A stretch of DNA of 64,000 bases from Aptenodytes patagonicus (taxonomy: Eukaryota; Chordata; Aves; Sphenisciformes; Spheniscidae), in contig NC_134949.1 of assembly GCF_965638725.1 (NCBI RefSeq), positions 48,822,151 to 48,886,150 on the forward strand, in the 5' to 3' direction. Position 1 is the first letter of the stretch, and each line of letters opens with the position of its first letter. Positions 12,901-22,215 of the stretch are shown one piece after another. Below the pieces are notes generated by a model that made no database searches, was not told the origin of the DNA, and saw only the letters and a program-made list of their open reading frames with translations. The position numbers were made by a program, and so were the translations under genes.

Positions 12901-14009
12901 TGCTCTCCCTCTGTTGATCAATACGTCGCCAGCCAAGAAGTCGGCACACTATCGCAGAGATAGCACGTTCACAACGAGAGTCACTCTTGTTAGTCATGCT
13001 TAAAATTCTTTTTCTGTCGCTCTGCCTTATTAAAGTTTACAGATTTTAGCATCGCCTCTGATTATGCAATTCGCTTCTAACCCGAGGTATCTTCCTCAAG
13101 CACATGATGAACTCATCATTCCAAAGAGGCAACTGCTCATGACCATTACCCTGAACATACAAGCTCAGGTTTATACCCTGGATATGAACTACATCCCAGC
13201 TGAGAGCTGTAAATGCCAGGTTGCCGGGTATTTCTTAGCGACTTTCTGTGTCAGTTTTTAGAGGAAAGCAAAGTCACACTGGGGAATATTTGACTATTCG
13301 AAGGTAAGTTTCACCCACTTTTCCAGACATTAGCAGCTGGGTGTAGGAGCAGCATCTCCTACAAAAACACGCCACTTTTGGGCTGCAGCCAGTACAGCTG
13401 GGCCATCCACTGAGACACGCTGGGGTCTGGAGCCAAAGCCCATCTCCCAGGCATTAACGCCTACATCGCCGATGCTGGAAGGGATGCAACAACAACGAGC
13501 CCTACACCCACCCCTGGATTTTTACCACGTGGCATATAAATATTGCTTTGAAGGGCAAACCCATGTTGAAGGACTTTGTTTTAAGTACCCGATTTTGCAG
13601 AAATTCAGGCAGTGGCTCTAAGCAGAGATGATAAACGTGGCCTATTTATTCAGAATCAATGTAACGTTGATTCAGTAAGAAAGATGAGCGATGAGTGAAC
13701 TTTATGCGCGGTTTTTAACTGATGTGTCCCTTGAGTATCGGAGCCCAGTTCGCAGGAGTCCTAATTGCCTGTGGTTTAGGTGAGCATTAGCTCTTCTCAC
13801 TGCTGCCGAAAATCAGATCTTTGACCTACAGGTGCGGCCATGACCCAGACAGAGCGACGTATCAACTTCTACCTTTACCTAATAAACCTCCCTTTCAACA
13901 CGGGTGTATCAAGAAAGTCAAGGACACAAACCACTCTAAAAGCTACAGCACTTACCTGTGCGTAGGGGGAATAGAAATGGCAAGAGCGGTCATTCCCAAC
14001 TGCGGCCAT
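3811..14009 (-). CDS. C12orf50: C12orf50-like CCCH zinc-finger protein, gene copy 1 (8 exons)
   Basis: Exons in transcript order are 14009-13956, 12223-12100, 9745-9581, 8243-8166, 8075-7962, 6276-6157, 4572-4369 and 3914-3811. The lengths sum to 963 nt (320 residues plus stop) and every junction is phase-consistent. Seen in the sequence: a CCCH finger at about residues 26-44 (C-x8-C-x4-C-x3-H), then NGLFLPPSN, PIHPPLIIN followed by a long Asp/Glu tract (about 95-113), then AADIEEERAIKEICYKSG and EYYRIQYP. These match what I know of human C12orf50, a paralogue of the mRNA-export factor ZC3H11A, in order and spacing. Human C12orf50 is somewhat longer (about 414 residues); its molecular function is not established and expression is mainly testicular. 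The gene is head to head with RLIG1, as in human. The introns hold no other gene that I recognise. Extra copies of the last exons continue to the left. Confidence 0.85.
4369..4572 (-). CDS. C12orf50: C12orf50-like exon 7, copy 1
   Basis: 204 nt, phase 1 at both ends, after a pyrimidine-rich acceptor (tttgttttttcacttctag), with donor gtgggc. It encodes GDRQRGRGKDDGTAASIPYV and later RSAYVVYRTVTVSQEP, which resembles the VVRTVTLS segment of ZC3H11A. If the donor is skipped, the frame stops 11 codons later at 4340. Copies lie at 24114-24317 and 45924-46127, plus one in each A unit. Confidence 0.75.
4696..6098. other. Intron 6 segment of the C12orf50-like gene, absent from A units
   Basis: About 1.4 kb between exons 7 and 6 that is missing from every A unit. 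I see no gene, transposon or RNA in it beyond a T-run near 5949. It is present in all three long units (about 24441 and 46251 onward). Confidence 0.6.
6157..6276 (-). CDS. C12orf50: C12orf50-like exon 6, copy 1
   Basis: The acceptor is tctgttgcctttccag and the donor gtaata; the exon is 120 nt, phase 1 at both ends. It encodes a basic Thr-rich segment ending APTERIPRTDRRSFENG; human C12orf50 has PRTDIAAFENGG here. Copy 1 encodes Asp and Lys where the other copies have Gly and Arg. Copy 3 (47711-47830) has Arg to Cys in TDRR. Copy 2 is at 25904-26023. It recurs in every A unit. Confidence 0.8.
7779..7792 (+). repeat. CA microsatellite in C12orf50-like intron 5
   Basis: About 7 CA units here, 9 at 27523-27540 and 15 at 49331-49360. 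A useful marker for telling units apart. Confidence 0.9.
7962..8075 (-). CDS. C12orf50: C12orf50-like exon 5 with GC-AG donor, copy 1
   Basis: Starts after gtacgtctag and encodes EYYRIQYPHQQQ, continuing the KSG of exon 4, then ENELLPLEATERDLQK. The donor that keeps the frame is GAAAG|gcaagt, a GC donor with an otherwise perfect consensus. A GT donor eight bases... precisely, gtactt four bases further on (after GCAA) would shift the frame. Copies lie at 27711-27824 and 49530-49643. Confidence 0.75.
8166..8243 (-). CDS. C12orf50: C12orf50-like exon 4, copy 1
   Basis: Encodes WVPKTAADIEEERAIKEICY then KS(G), close to the conserved block of human C12orf50 (EEIEEKRAIKEMCYKSG). The acceptor is ctcctacag and the donor gtaaat. 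The following intron is only 90 nt, open in frame (see findings). Copies lie at 27915-27992 and 49734-49811. Confidence 0.85.
9581..9745 (-). CDS. C12orf50: C12orf50-like exon 3, acidic tract, copy 1
   Basis: The acceptor is ttcttttctgcag and the donor gtaaac (the weakest donor of the gene, with T as last exon base). It encodes a Gln-rich start, the PIHPPLIINLND motif and about 18 mostly acidic residues from repeated GAA/GAC codons. ZC3H11A has the same arrangement (THPPVVIN, then an acidic run). Copies lie at 29333-29497 and 51152-51316. Confidence 0.85.
9766..10130 (+). other. Unassigned plus-strand open frame in intron 2
   Basis: Antisense to the C12orf50-like gene, between exons 2 and 3 and partly beyond. 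It is open for about 120 codons and ends with EDPAWANILNMPNN and EEFSSAKHRISPF (stop at 10128). It is rich in Lys, Arg and Glu and looks less random than neighbouring frames. Copies at about 29518-29882 and 51337-51701 stay open, with one Pro to Ser change in unit 3. I do not recognise it; it may be an old gene fragment or chance. The rest of 10131-12099 holds nothing recognised. Confidence 0.2.
12100..12223 (-). CDS. C12orf50: C12orf50-like exon 2, CCCH zinc finger, copy 1
   Basis: A strong acceptor (ttttctcctgcag) precedes the exon and gtgagt follows it. It encodes ISCLWETQPVGCVRISCAFR, then HSKPRIINGLFLPPSN. The Cys-x8-Cys-x4-Cys-x3-His pattern and the GLFLPPS motif are those of ZC3H11A and C12orf50. 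Copies at 31852-31975 and 53671-53794 look unchanged over the finger. Confidence 0.9.
13956..14009 (-). CDS. C12orf50: C12orf50-like exon 1 (start codon), copy 1
   Basis: Eighteen codons, MAAVGNDRSCHFYSPYAQ, ending at a strong donor (CAG, then gtaagt). The ATG has A at -3 and G at +4. The short Cys-His-Phe-Tyr segment resembles the start of ZC3H11A, and phase 0 joins exon 2 cleanly. The same exon is at 33708-33761 and 55527-55580. No CpG island lies at this start; the promoter was not located. Confidence 0.7.
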
Positions 14010-14804
14010 TTTCACCTCGTGTGCTTCTCCTCCACTCTCTTAATACCGGCAGAACAGACATGGAAACGTTAAAGCTACCAGCATTCAGGCCAATCGTAAT
14101 CTTATCCCGAAAGCAGCAGTTTCCTTTCAAAAACTGGACCTTCAGGACCTTAGCTCTGCTGCTTTTTTGGAACAAAACGCCAACTGACAGCGAAATACAC
14201 GTGAACGAAGGAGGTGGTACCTTCTCCAGGCTTGTTGAACCGACGAAGGCAGTTGCCAGCCGGTATAGAATGTTACCTTTCCACGGTTGCCAACCGCTCC
14301 TCCAGCTGGTGACATCAGCGTCATGGCGCTCTCTGACCTGTCCAGCTTGAACATCTTCCTTTATCTCCACTGCTTCAGAGTAAAGTACGGAAGATCGGAC
14401 CGTTTCAAAGAGTCTCCCGCTCCGGTGTTTCTTTAACGTAAAACGGCAGAAACCCACTTGGCGGGGCTTCAATAATACCCAACTCCTTGCCGTAGGAACT
14501 GTGGCCTTGGAAGCAAATCTTTGACACCGCAAAGACAAACCTCCTTCTTGGACTATTTTTAACCAAAACCCTCGAGCCCAGTGTTTTCCTTACTGTACCT
14601 CTTTCTTTGGATGGAGAAACTTGCTGCTTCCTGCTAGTGCGCTGTTAGCTGCTAACTGCTTACAGTGTTGGGGTTCATTGCTTTTTCTCGCTTCCGTGAC
14701 GCCCGCTGCCACAGCTAAAGCAGAAAGAACAGCGTACGCTTGTGTCCCTAATTAACACCTCTGTTCTCATTCGGGTCCTAGGCTGCCTCTGAACAAAAGG
14801 TATC

Positions 14805-14820
14805 GGGGGGGGGGGGGGGG
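14805..14820 (+). repeat. Poly-G run of 16
   Basis: Lengths are 16, 15 and 15 at 14805-14820, 34557-34571 and 56376-56390, in the interval between the C12orf50-like start and the LTR. Otherwise I see nothing recognisable in 14010-15486 or its equivalents. Confidence 0.9.
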
Positions 14821-15486
14821 ATGAAGTTTCAGTCCCGGAGCGTGGTAAGGCATACTGTTATCCCCAGGACATAGGGTCAAATTTGCAACACTGAGTGACA
14901 TCGGTGACTTGGAGATGAACACTTCAGGTGCCAGTGACTCCATGGGCACAAAGGGTACAAGGCTGGCTCAGCGGTGGCTACACCCAAGCCGGGGGAGAAG
15001 GACAAAGACATTGAAACGACTGGAGGTCTTCTAGTCTCTCTAGGAGCCTATCGATTTGTTTGTAACCCAAGTATCAGCGGGTGGCCCGAAGGCTAACTGC
15101 AAAGGACAGTACCGCATGCCTGACCACTGGGACTTTGGCAGCGGAATAAAGCGACTTCTACCGGAATGACTTCACCTAAGTAGAGAATGAAAGTGCCCGC
15201 TGGGATCAAGGTGGGGAGTACTGGCGAGAGCTGTGAACAGAGAAACGATGTGAAAAGGCTGCCACAGTTCCGTAAGCCCTACCACTGACTGGGGCACAGA
15301 GGGGAAGGAAAATTCAGGAAAGCAGATGAGGGCCACGGATAATGAACTGTCAGTGGGCAGGAGCAGCCATAGGAGGAACGGGTCAACGCTGCCAAGAGCT
15401 ATCCAAACAGGGGCTCTTTGTAGCTGTATAGCTGTGCCTAAATGAGGCGCGGAAGAAGGTACGGTCAGGAAGCATTAATTCCGTAT

Positions 15487-16422
15487 TGGGTTTGCGTGGC
15501 AAGGTTTTGGTAGCGGGGGGGCTACAGGGGGGGCTTCTGTGAGACGCTGCTGGAAGCTTCCCCCATGTGGGATAGAGCCAATGCCAGCCGGCTCCAAGGC
15601 GGACCCGCCGCTAGCCAGTATGTGACAGAAACAACGCTGCAGACACCAAGGAGAGTGGAGAAGGAGGGGGAGGAGGTGCTCCAGGCGCCGGAGCAGCGAT
15701 TCCCCTGCAGCCCGTGGTGAAGACCATGGTGAGGCAGGCTGTCCCCCTGCAGCCCGTGGAGGTCCACGGTGGAGCAGATCTCCACCTGCAGCCCGTGGAG
15801 GACCCCACGCCGGAGCAGGTGGATGCGCCCAAGGGAGGCTGTGACCCCGTGGAGAGCCGGCGCTGGAGCAGGCTCCTGGCAGGACCTGTGGACCCGCGGA
15901 GAGAGGAGCCCACGCTGGAGCAGGTTTGGCGGCAGGACTTGTGACCCCGTGGGGGACCCACGCTGGAGCAGCTTGTGGAGAACTGCAGCCCGTGGGAAGG
16001 GCTCAGGTTGGAGAAGTCCGTGGAGGACTGTCTGCCGTGGGAGGGACCCCACGCTGGAGCAGGGGCAGAGCGTGAGGAGTCCTCCCCCTGAGGAGGAAGG
16101 AGCGGCAGAGACAACGTGTGGTGAGGTAGAGGAAAGCGGGAGTAAAGTTGAGCCCGGGAAGAAGGGAGGGGTGGCGGGAAGGCGTTTTAAGATTCAGGTT
16201 TTATTTCTCATTACCCTACTCGGGTTTGATTGCTAATAAATTAATTTCCCGTCGTGTCCCCCGCCCCCCGAGGCGAGTGTGTTTTGCCCGTGAGGGTAAC
16301 GGGTGAGTGACCTCGACCCACGAGCCTTTCGTCGTGTTTTCTCTCCCCTCTCCAGCTGAGGAGGGCAGTGATGGAGCGGCTTTGGCGGGCACCTGGCGTC
16401 CAGCCAGGGTCAACCCACCACA
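15487..16422 (+). mobile_element. Avian endogenous-retrovirus solo LTR, unit 1
   Basis: Starts at TG of tgggtttgcgtggcaagg and ends at CA of caacccaccaca, about 936 bp. The segments agccaatgccagccggctcc and gcttctgtgagacgctg, the poly(A) signal AATAAA at 16235-16240, and the end (cgacccacgagcctttcg, then agccagggtcaacccacc) are those of a common bird LTR family. I cannot name the family. No internal retroviral genes and no second LTR are nearby, so it is a solo LTR. Target-site repeats were not evident. It lies between the two divergent genes, pointing towards RLIG1. Confidence 0.8.
15705..16075 (+). repeat. Degenerate minisatellite inside the LTR, unit 1
   Basis: Irregular tandem copies built on CCCACGCTGGAGCAGG and CTGCAGCCCGTGGAGG. 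The period is uneven. The same tract is at about 35456-35826 and 57275-57645. Long proline-, serine- and arginine-rich reading frames on both strands here result from this composition and are not genes. Confidence 0.7.
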
Positions 16423-16976
16423 GACTGAAAGGTTGTCTACCGAGGCGCAGAGCCTGGCTAACAGGAGGAGGCCGCTGTCCTGGCGGAGGCAAAGTCGGAC
16501 CCAGAGAGGTGCCCACGCCCTGGGGCCAGGGCATCCACGCCCCAGGCCCGGGCGTGTGGCACCCCGGCGAGCAGAAAAGACAGCCTGAGGAAAGGCTGCC
16601 AGGCCAGGGGAACGGCACCGCCGGCGGCTAACGGCCGCCGCCACGGCGCGCGAGCGGGCCACCACGCGGCCGCCTCAGCCCGGCGCCGAGCACAGCTGGG
16701 GCGGGGCGGCCCTGCCGCGGCGGGAGCCGCCGCTGTGGGAAGCGGAGCTGCCCCAGGCCCGCGGCCGGGCTGGGCGGCGGAGCCACCGCCTCGCCGAGGG
16801 CTGCTGGAGAGAGGCGACCGCGCCCCGCCCCGCCGTCCCCGGCGCTGGGGTGCGTCGCGGGGCTCCCGGCGGGCGGCGACGGACTCGGTTTCCCGCCGCG
16901 CACGGCGGGCGCGGGGCGGCGCAGGCGCAGTTCCGTCTCGGCGGCGGGCCGGCGGCGGGAGCGGGCGGGCGGGGCC

Positions 16977-17066
16977 ATGAGGCGCCGGGGCGCGGTGCAG
17001 CGGCAGGTGCCGTGTCTGTTCGTGACCGAGGTGAAGGAGGAGCCGTCGGCCAAGCGGGAGCGCCAG
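16977..17066 (+). CDS. RLIG1: RLIG1-like exon 1, copy 1
   Basis: Thirty codons, [20 protein letters not shown] then [10 protein letters not shown], closely matching the start of human RLIG1, with donor CAG|gtggcc. It lies inside the CpG island; the ATG has G at -3. The same exon is at 36728-36817 and 58547-58636. Confidence 0.9.
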
Positions 17067-17103
17067 GTGGCCGGGGCGGCACGGGGCCGGGCGGGAGGGA
17101 GGC

Positions 17104-17133
17104 GGGGCCGGGGCCGGGGCCGGGGCCGGGGCC
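17104..17133 (+). repeat. GGGGCC hexanucleotide repeat, 5 units, RLIG1 intron 1
   Basis: Five perfect GGGGCC units 37 bp after the exon 1 donor. Unit 2 has five at 36855-36884. Unit 3 has one, a 20-bp insertion at 58680-58699, then five at 58700-58729. The G-runs could form quadruplex structures. Confidence 0.9.
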
Positions 17134-17184
17134 GGGCGCAGGGGGAGTCGCTGGGCCGCGGGTAGCGGCGCCGCACGGCGGGGC

Positions 17185-17214
17185 GGAGCGGAGCGGAGCG
17201 GAGCGGAGCGGAGC
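17185..17214 (+). repeat. GGAGC pentamer repeat, length-variable
   Basis: Six units here, four at 36936-36955 and five at 58781-58805, so each paralogue has its own length. Confidence 0.9.
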
Positions 17215-19130
17215 GAAGCCGGGGGGACGGGCAGCAGCACCGACCGTGTCAGACCCGCCCGGCGCGGCCCGGCCCGGCTGCGGGGAGGGGGACACCCGAG
17301 TGGGGAGAGGTTTCTCTCCAGACCTTGAGGGAAATGCACGGCAGCGTTTTCCATGGGGCTCCCCCCCCCGTAAATGCGGGGAAGAAAGGTCGTGTGGGAG
17401 CCGTTTGAGCTCTGTCCCGCTCCTTTCCTGCCAAGTGCACCCAGGTGCTCACCGTGACGTTGTGTTTGCTTTCTCTAAGTGTCGGGAACAGTCATGGCGA
17501 GGACTGAGGCCACTGCGACATGACCGCCCTGGGAGCTTGTGTAAAACCATCCTGCCGTCCCCGCCTGTGAGCCTTGCGGGGGAAAAATCAGCTTGTGTCT
17601 CTTCTTCCTTTTTTTTAAAAGAAAAGGTCTTTTTTTTGTGACCAAAGGAATATCAGGCCCATGACAGAAGAATTCATTTGAGGCTGTCAGACGCGGGATA
17701 CTTACGAAGGTGAAAGTAATGGAGCCCGATCCAAGCTGTTTCTTCCCGAGATGTAAGAGGCAGTGTCGGGACAGATTGGGGTGGCATTCGCCTGTCTAGC
17801 TCTAGACCTCCGACTTGTGTTTCCCGACTGCAGTAGCAGCACCTACTGCTGTCTGTCGGCTGCGTAGTGCACTTGAATCCATCTGGGTGACTTTCTCCCG
17901 TTGGTGTTTGGCTTCTGGACGGAAGAGCTGAAGTGGTTGCCAAAACGTCAGTAACGTAACTGTTGAACTCTCAGTACCAACACCACCTTGATAATGGTCG
18001 TGTAAGGGTAGCTCCCGACATTGTTGTTCCTTCATAGGGGACAAGCCGACAGGGGATTAGGTCTATACCAGTGTAGATGCTATTCTTCTTGTTTTTCAAA
18101 GCGCAGGCAAGGATAATAGAGGGGGTTATGACTGCTAGGGAAGAAGCGGGGTGGTGGTGGGAAAACCAACGGGCATGTTTCCTCCCTGCCCTGGAAATTT
18201 TCTTTTCCATGTCACCTTCGTGAAATCTTCCTGTATGCTGTATGTTGTGGTTCCACATGTGATGACTAAAATATGAAGCAGCCACGTAATGTCAGGCAAG
18301 CATGTAGAAGGTTGTTCTCGTTTTACGGCTTCCGAATTCTGTTTGGAGACTTTTGCAAGACAAGGACTCGCTTTGTGTTTTGCCAGCAGGAAGAGACCGT
18401 GACCAGCTTACAAGTGAAAATTGGCTGGGGCGAGAGGAGGGCGGGGTGATGGTTATCGAGGAGACTATTGGAATCCAAACAGAAGGGATTACATGTTTGC
18501 AGTGAAGGTGTTACAGAAGCCCTAGCTGCAGGAGTCCTCCTAGAAGTGTGGACTAGTTGTGGCTGGGTATTTGTTTCAGACCCCGGCCCACTTCCTTCTG
18601 TGCTCTTTGTAAGCGGGAAAGCGTTCAGTTGGCAGCACTGCTCCTAAGTATTTAACACCGGGACGCTTTTGCCACCTTGCATTCCGCAGGTCCGTGCATT
18701 GCACTAACACGGTGCCATTGACTTTCCGCTCCAAACTGAAAGCTCGGAGCAGCTAGTCACGATGAGTTTCTGTTGCCATCGTGAGGCAGGGAGACACATC
18801 TCAACATTTTGCAGCGTTGGACTGGAACCCTTCTAGTTTATATGCACTGTGTAAAGTGGAAGGCAAAGTCACCTCTAAATACTCATCAAGAACGATTAAA
18901 AGAGGGAGAGAGTTTGCAAGTAGATTGCCTTTGTTCTTTTGTCTTAGGGCATTTTCCAAAGCGTCATGTCTTGAAGAAACAAGGGTGTATTTCGACAGTA
19001 TTAGAAATCAGCACTATAATGTGTAATACTGGACCTAGAGGGGGGCCAGCTGTAAGGAGCAAGAATCCGCACGAGACCGAGGCAGTAAGACAGCCCTGAC
19101 GAGGCTTTAAAACACCTGTCTTCTTTTCAG
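17215..19130. other. RLIG1-like intron 1, remainder
   Basis: Nothing recognised beyond the end of the CpG island and a T-rich stretch near 17610-17640. No splice-flanked coding segment was found that would fit between exons 1 and 2, whose join is exact relative to human RLIG1. Confidence 0.5.
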
Positions 19131-19248
19131 CCGTTTCAAGTGTTGGCAACTGAAACTGTAACTGGAAAGGCGTTAGAGGCAGATACGTACAATGCAATTC
19201 CTACTGAAAAGGTGGCCGGAACCTGCTGTTACGTAACTGCCTATGAAG
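19131..19248 (+). CDS. RLIG1: RLIG1-like exon 2 with altered ligase motif, copy 1
   Basis: The acceptor is gtcttcttttcag and the donor gtagga. It encodes [20 protein letters not shown], then [19 protein letters not shown]. The active-site lysine is kept and the KxDG aspartate is Ala (codon gcc). Copies at 38872-38989 and 60722-60839 carry the same substitution. Confidence 0.92.
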
Positions 19249-19876
19249 GTAGGAAGGAAGGTCCGTATGCAGGTTTCTCCTGCTGACTAGAAGCCTTGTT
19301 TTACTTAGTTTTCACTTTTATTGTATGACTTACTGGATTGCAGCTGTTGTGAATTCCAGCCTGCTTAAAGGTCTTGACCACAAAGTAACAGTTACCGTAA
19401 ACATAGTAGGTGTTTCTAAAGTTGTTACAGATTTTACTCTCTGAAGTCCAGGAAGCATGGTCTAAGCGAGCATGCCAGTGGAGGAAGTATTCCCGTTTTA
19501 AAATTTCTTATTAGGAAATCTTCCTTGCACACTAGAATTTATGTGATAGAGGGTGCCTGATTTCCTTGGGGAGGATTACAAGACGTGTGGAGGTTGGGAG
19601 GAAAACGCGACGAGTGTGGTTCGCTGCATCGCTGGGGTTCTTGCCTTTACCTGAAATTGTGAGGAAACTTTGTATTACACCAGGCAAGATTCTAGGGCTA
19701 GATTTTGGATTGATCTACAGTAGTTAAGTGATGACTTTAAAGGGTGCCTTTGGGTATGAAATTTCTCTGGTGACGAGTGAGAAGTCCTATCTTGCCTTTT
19801 ATGCGGTTGATTTCAGTACTCTGCAGGGTATGGTGACCTCAGGAAACTGCTGGTTTTACCCCTCTGGAAACTCCAG

Positions 19877-19934
19877 GGCAAGCCTGTCTATGGGCCGGGC
19901 TGGATGGAAAACCCGACAAACAAGCTGAAGAAAG
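19877..19934 (+). CDS. RLIG1: RLIG1-like exon 3, copy 1
   Basis: 58 nt after aactccag with donor gtgtca. It continues the phase of exon 2 and encodes GQACLWAGLDGKPDKQAEER, homologous to [20 protein letters not shown] of human RLIG1. Copies lie at 39618-39675 and 61468-61525. Confidence 0.85.
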
Positions 19935-20355
19935 GTGTCAACGATTCTCGTGTCTCGGGGCTTATTTTCAAGTGCTGTTAGTTTAAGCCAGCGTGGGGGA
20001 CGTGTCATGCAGCGCGTATGTGAAAACACAGACACGCAGTCTTGAGGGCCTCCCTGCATGAAATGCTGAATATCCTCCCTTTCCTTGGGCTCCTCTTTGG
20101 GGCCCTCATGCCAGAGACAACCAGGCAGGAGGGGATTAAGGAACGTAATAGGGGATGCGTCTGTGGTCTGGAAAACACGCCTGTATTTTTTGTTGTTTTT
20201 GTGGGTCTTAGTGCCTTTGAAGCTGTGAAAGGGAAGTCTTGGATAAGGATTTGACCACACAAAGCACTGATCCCTTCCCTTCCGCTGGTTTCGGCCAAGA
20301 GCAGTTGAGAGCTGGCAGGAACTGTTACTATCTCGTTGAGCCATGTATTTATTGT

Positions 20356-20752
20356 AGAATCGTAGCATCGCTCAGGTTGGACAAGACCCTTAAGGTCATC
20401 GAGTCCAACCGTAAACCTAGCACTGCCAAGTCCACCGCTAAGCCGTGTCCCTAAGCGCCACGTCTGCCCGTCTCTTAAAGACCTCCAGGGATGGTGACTC
20501 CAGCACTTCCCTGGGCAGCCTGTTCCAGTGCTTGACAACCCTTGCGGTGAAGAAGTTTTTCCTCCTCTCCGATCTAAAGCTCCCCTGGCGCAACCTGAGG
20601 CCGTTTCCTCTCGTCCTGTGGCTTGTTACCTGGGAGGAGAGACCGACACCCACCTGGCTACAACCTCCTTTCGGGTAGTTGTAGCGAGCGGTGAGGTCTC
20701 CCCTCAGCCTCCTCTTCTCCAGGCTAAACAAGCCCCGTTCCCTCAGCCGCAG
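20356..20752 (-). mobile_element. CR1 LINE fragment, unit 1
   Basis: 3' end of an avian CR1 element inserted in reverse. The minus strand reads as the CR1 ORF2 tail ([20 protein letters not shown], later [18 protein letters not shown] and [15 protein letters not shown]), ending in a stop at 20438-20440, then the CR1 3' untranslated tail up to the junction at 20356. It is 5'-truncated, as usual for CR1. It lies 3' of RLIG1-like exon 3. Confidence 0.92.
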
Positions 20753-22081
20753 CATGGCACGGCACAGCACCGCCTGCGCCTGCTCAGGCTGACTGTGTTG
20801 TGGATCACTCGCTCCTCCATGCACAGGGCGCTGCCGGTTATGGAGTCGGGGGTAGGAATCGGAGAGAGGGGGAGGTTTTGCTGATTTGAGGTGCGGAGTG
20901 TTCTGCACATAACTTGAAAGTTGAAAGATGAGTTCAAATAAGGCATACTTTTATGCTTGTCAATTCAATGTAGTCAAAGCTCAGTGGAATTTATTTTAGC
21001 TAATTACAGTCCTGTTACAAGCAAGGGAAATAACGTCTGTAAAATGTAACACATCTTTATCTTTATGAGGTACATTTACTGTACAGTTATGAATATACAA
21101 ACACTATTTTTAAACACAAGTTTCCATTCTTGTCAGTTTCTAAACGTTACAGTCTTTACGCCTTGTTTTGTGTACATCTTCTTTTCAGAATTTGCCATTT
21201 TATCAGCTTTGGTTTTTCCAGTTGATAACTTCCGTATTTCAATTTAGATTTTTCTTGTGAAGTGACGCACTCGCTTCATCTCTTTCTCCTGTCTACGTAT
21301 CGTTCTCCTGTTCTGTTCGCTTCCACGTCTTCTTGGCTCTGCTGTCCAAATAGATATGCAGAACGTTTTGTGCATAATGTATTAGAGGAAAACTACGTGC
21401 TCTTTCAGAAACATTTTAAGAATTAAGCTTTCGGCGCGAGACACAAGATAGAGGCTCTAATCTCTGCTTTCAAGACGGCTGTAAAATGTATTCACGGTCC
21501 TTCGGGCATCTTGTGAAGGGTTTGTAGCCCGAGTCCTTTTATGAATTTGGACCTCGGCTGATCATCGTTCAGCTATTGCAGATGCTTCACGAGCAGCCAA
21601 GCAGAGGGACAAATAGATCGCGCTCATATAGTCTCTGCTCTGCTTTGCCCAGTGCTACAAGCCAAACCCCACTTCTTGTAGCTCCTCGCTTTAAAGGCGG
21701 GCACATCTTTTGCTTTCATGTCAGTAATATGGGGAAAAACTAGGAATCACGGGCTAGTTAGGCAGGCAAAATTACATGTCTGCAAACAAACAAAACTACT
21801 AACTGCTCTGTCAGAGTACTCGGCACTGCTTAGAATCTCGCGGGTTTTGGTTGGGGGAGTTTTAAGAGCAATTTTGCATTCCCTCGGTGGGGAGCGACAT
21901 GCCACTTTTACTAAAAAGACTGAACTGTAAAAATTTCTCTCAAACAGTTACCTGAATGGTTGTTTTGAACCTGGCGAACGTTTTTGCATGTGGGGTTTTT
22001 TTCCTCCAAGTTGGTGCATTGTAAGATCCCGAGGTATATTTGTCTGTAGAAAAAACATACGCATTGTTTCTTAATTTCAGC

Positions 22082-22152
22082 TACCATTTCAGGAAAGACT
22101 CTCTCAGTCTGATGTGTGAATTCAATATTACGTTGGCTGAGGTGTCAATTAA
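22082..22152 (+). pseudogene. Possible decayed RLIG1 exon (C-terminal half, part 1)
   Basis: Flanked by ttaatttcag and ggtgagt. The frame reads SLSLMCEFNITLAEVSINAS. It aligns without gaps to [20 protein letters not shown] of RLIG1 at 6 of 20 positions, with nucleotide similarity at both ends. Weak, and I could not confirm it. The equivalent in unit 2 is 41823-41893. Confidence 0.25.
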
Positions 22153-22215
22153 TGCATCGGGTGAGTCATACATCCTCTCTGAAATACAAGCTAGTGTTAA
22201 ATACAGACTTTCTCT

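Larger units (their letters stand above)
16440..17330. promoter_or_regulatory. CpG island over RLIG1 exon 1, unit 1
   Basis: Dense CG dinucleotides and GC boxes (ggggcgggg, ccccgccccgcc) starting right after the LTR and running through RLIG1 exon 1 into its intron. It is probably the ancestral RLIG1 promoter. Equivalents are at about 36191-37070 and 58010-58920. Long open frames on both strands here are compositional. Confidence 0.75.

Noticed and set aside
12530-12997. Minus-strand frame of 155 codons upstream of the zinc-finger exon
   Set aside because: Considered as the first C12orf50 exon. The exon at 13956-14009 has the better donor, phase and ZC3H11A-like sequence, and this frame shows no homology.
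13990-14538. Minus-strand frame of 182 codons overlapping exon 1
   Set aside because: It is in another frame from exon 1 and has no recognised domain or splice sites. Probably 5' untranslated or flanking sequence.
15522-16236. Overlapping frames of 76-176 codons with repeated Leu-Gln-Arg-Gly or Trp-Ser-Arg motifs
   Set aside because: Products of the minisatellite inside the LTR, present in several frames and both strands. No retroviral protein motif is present.
16458-17354. Long open frames on both strands rich in Pro, Arg, Ala and Gly (up to about 300 codons), and equivalents in units 2 and 3
   Set aside because: They fall in the CpG island and change length with the GGGGCC and GGAGC repeats. 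Stop codons are rare in such GC-rich DNA. Only the 90-nt RLIG1 exon 1 is supported.
20438-20908. Minus-strand frame of 156 codons as a host gene
   Set aside because: It is the C-terminal tail of CR1 ORF2, a transposon remnant.
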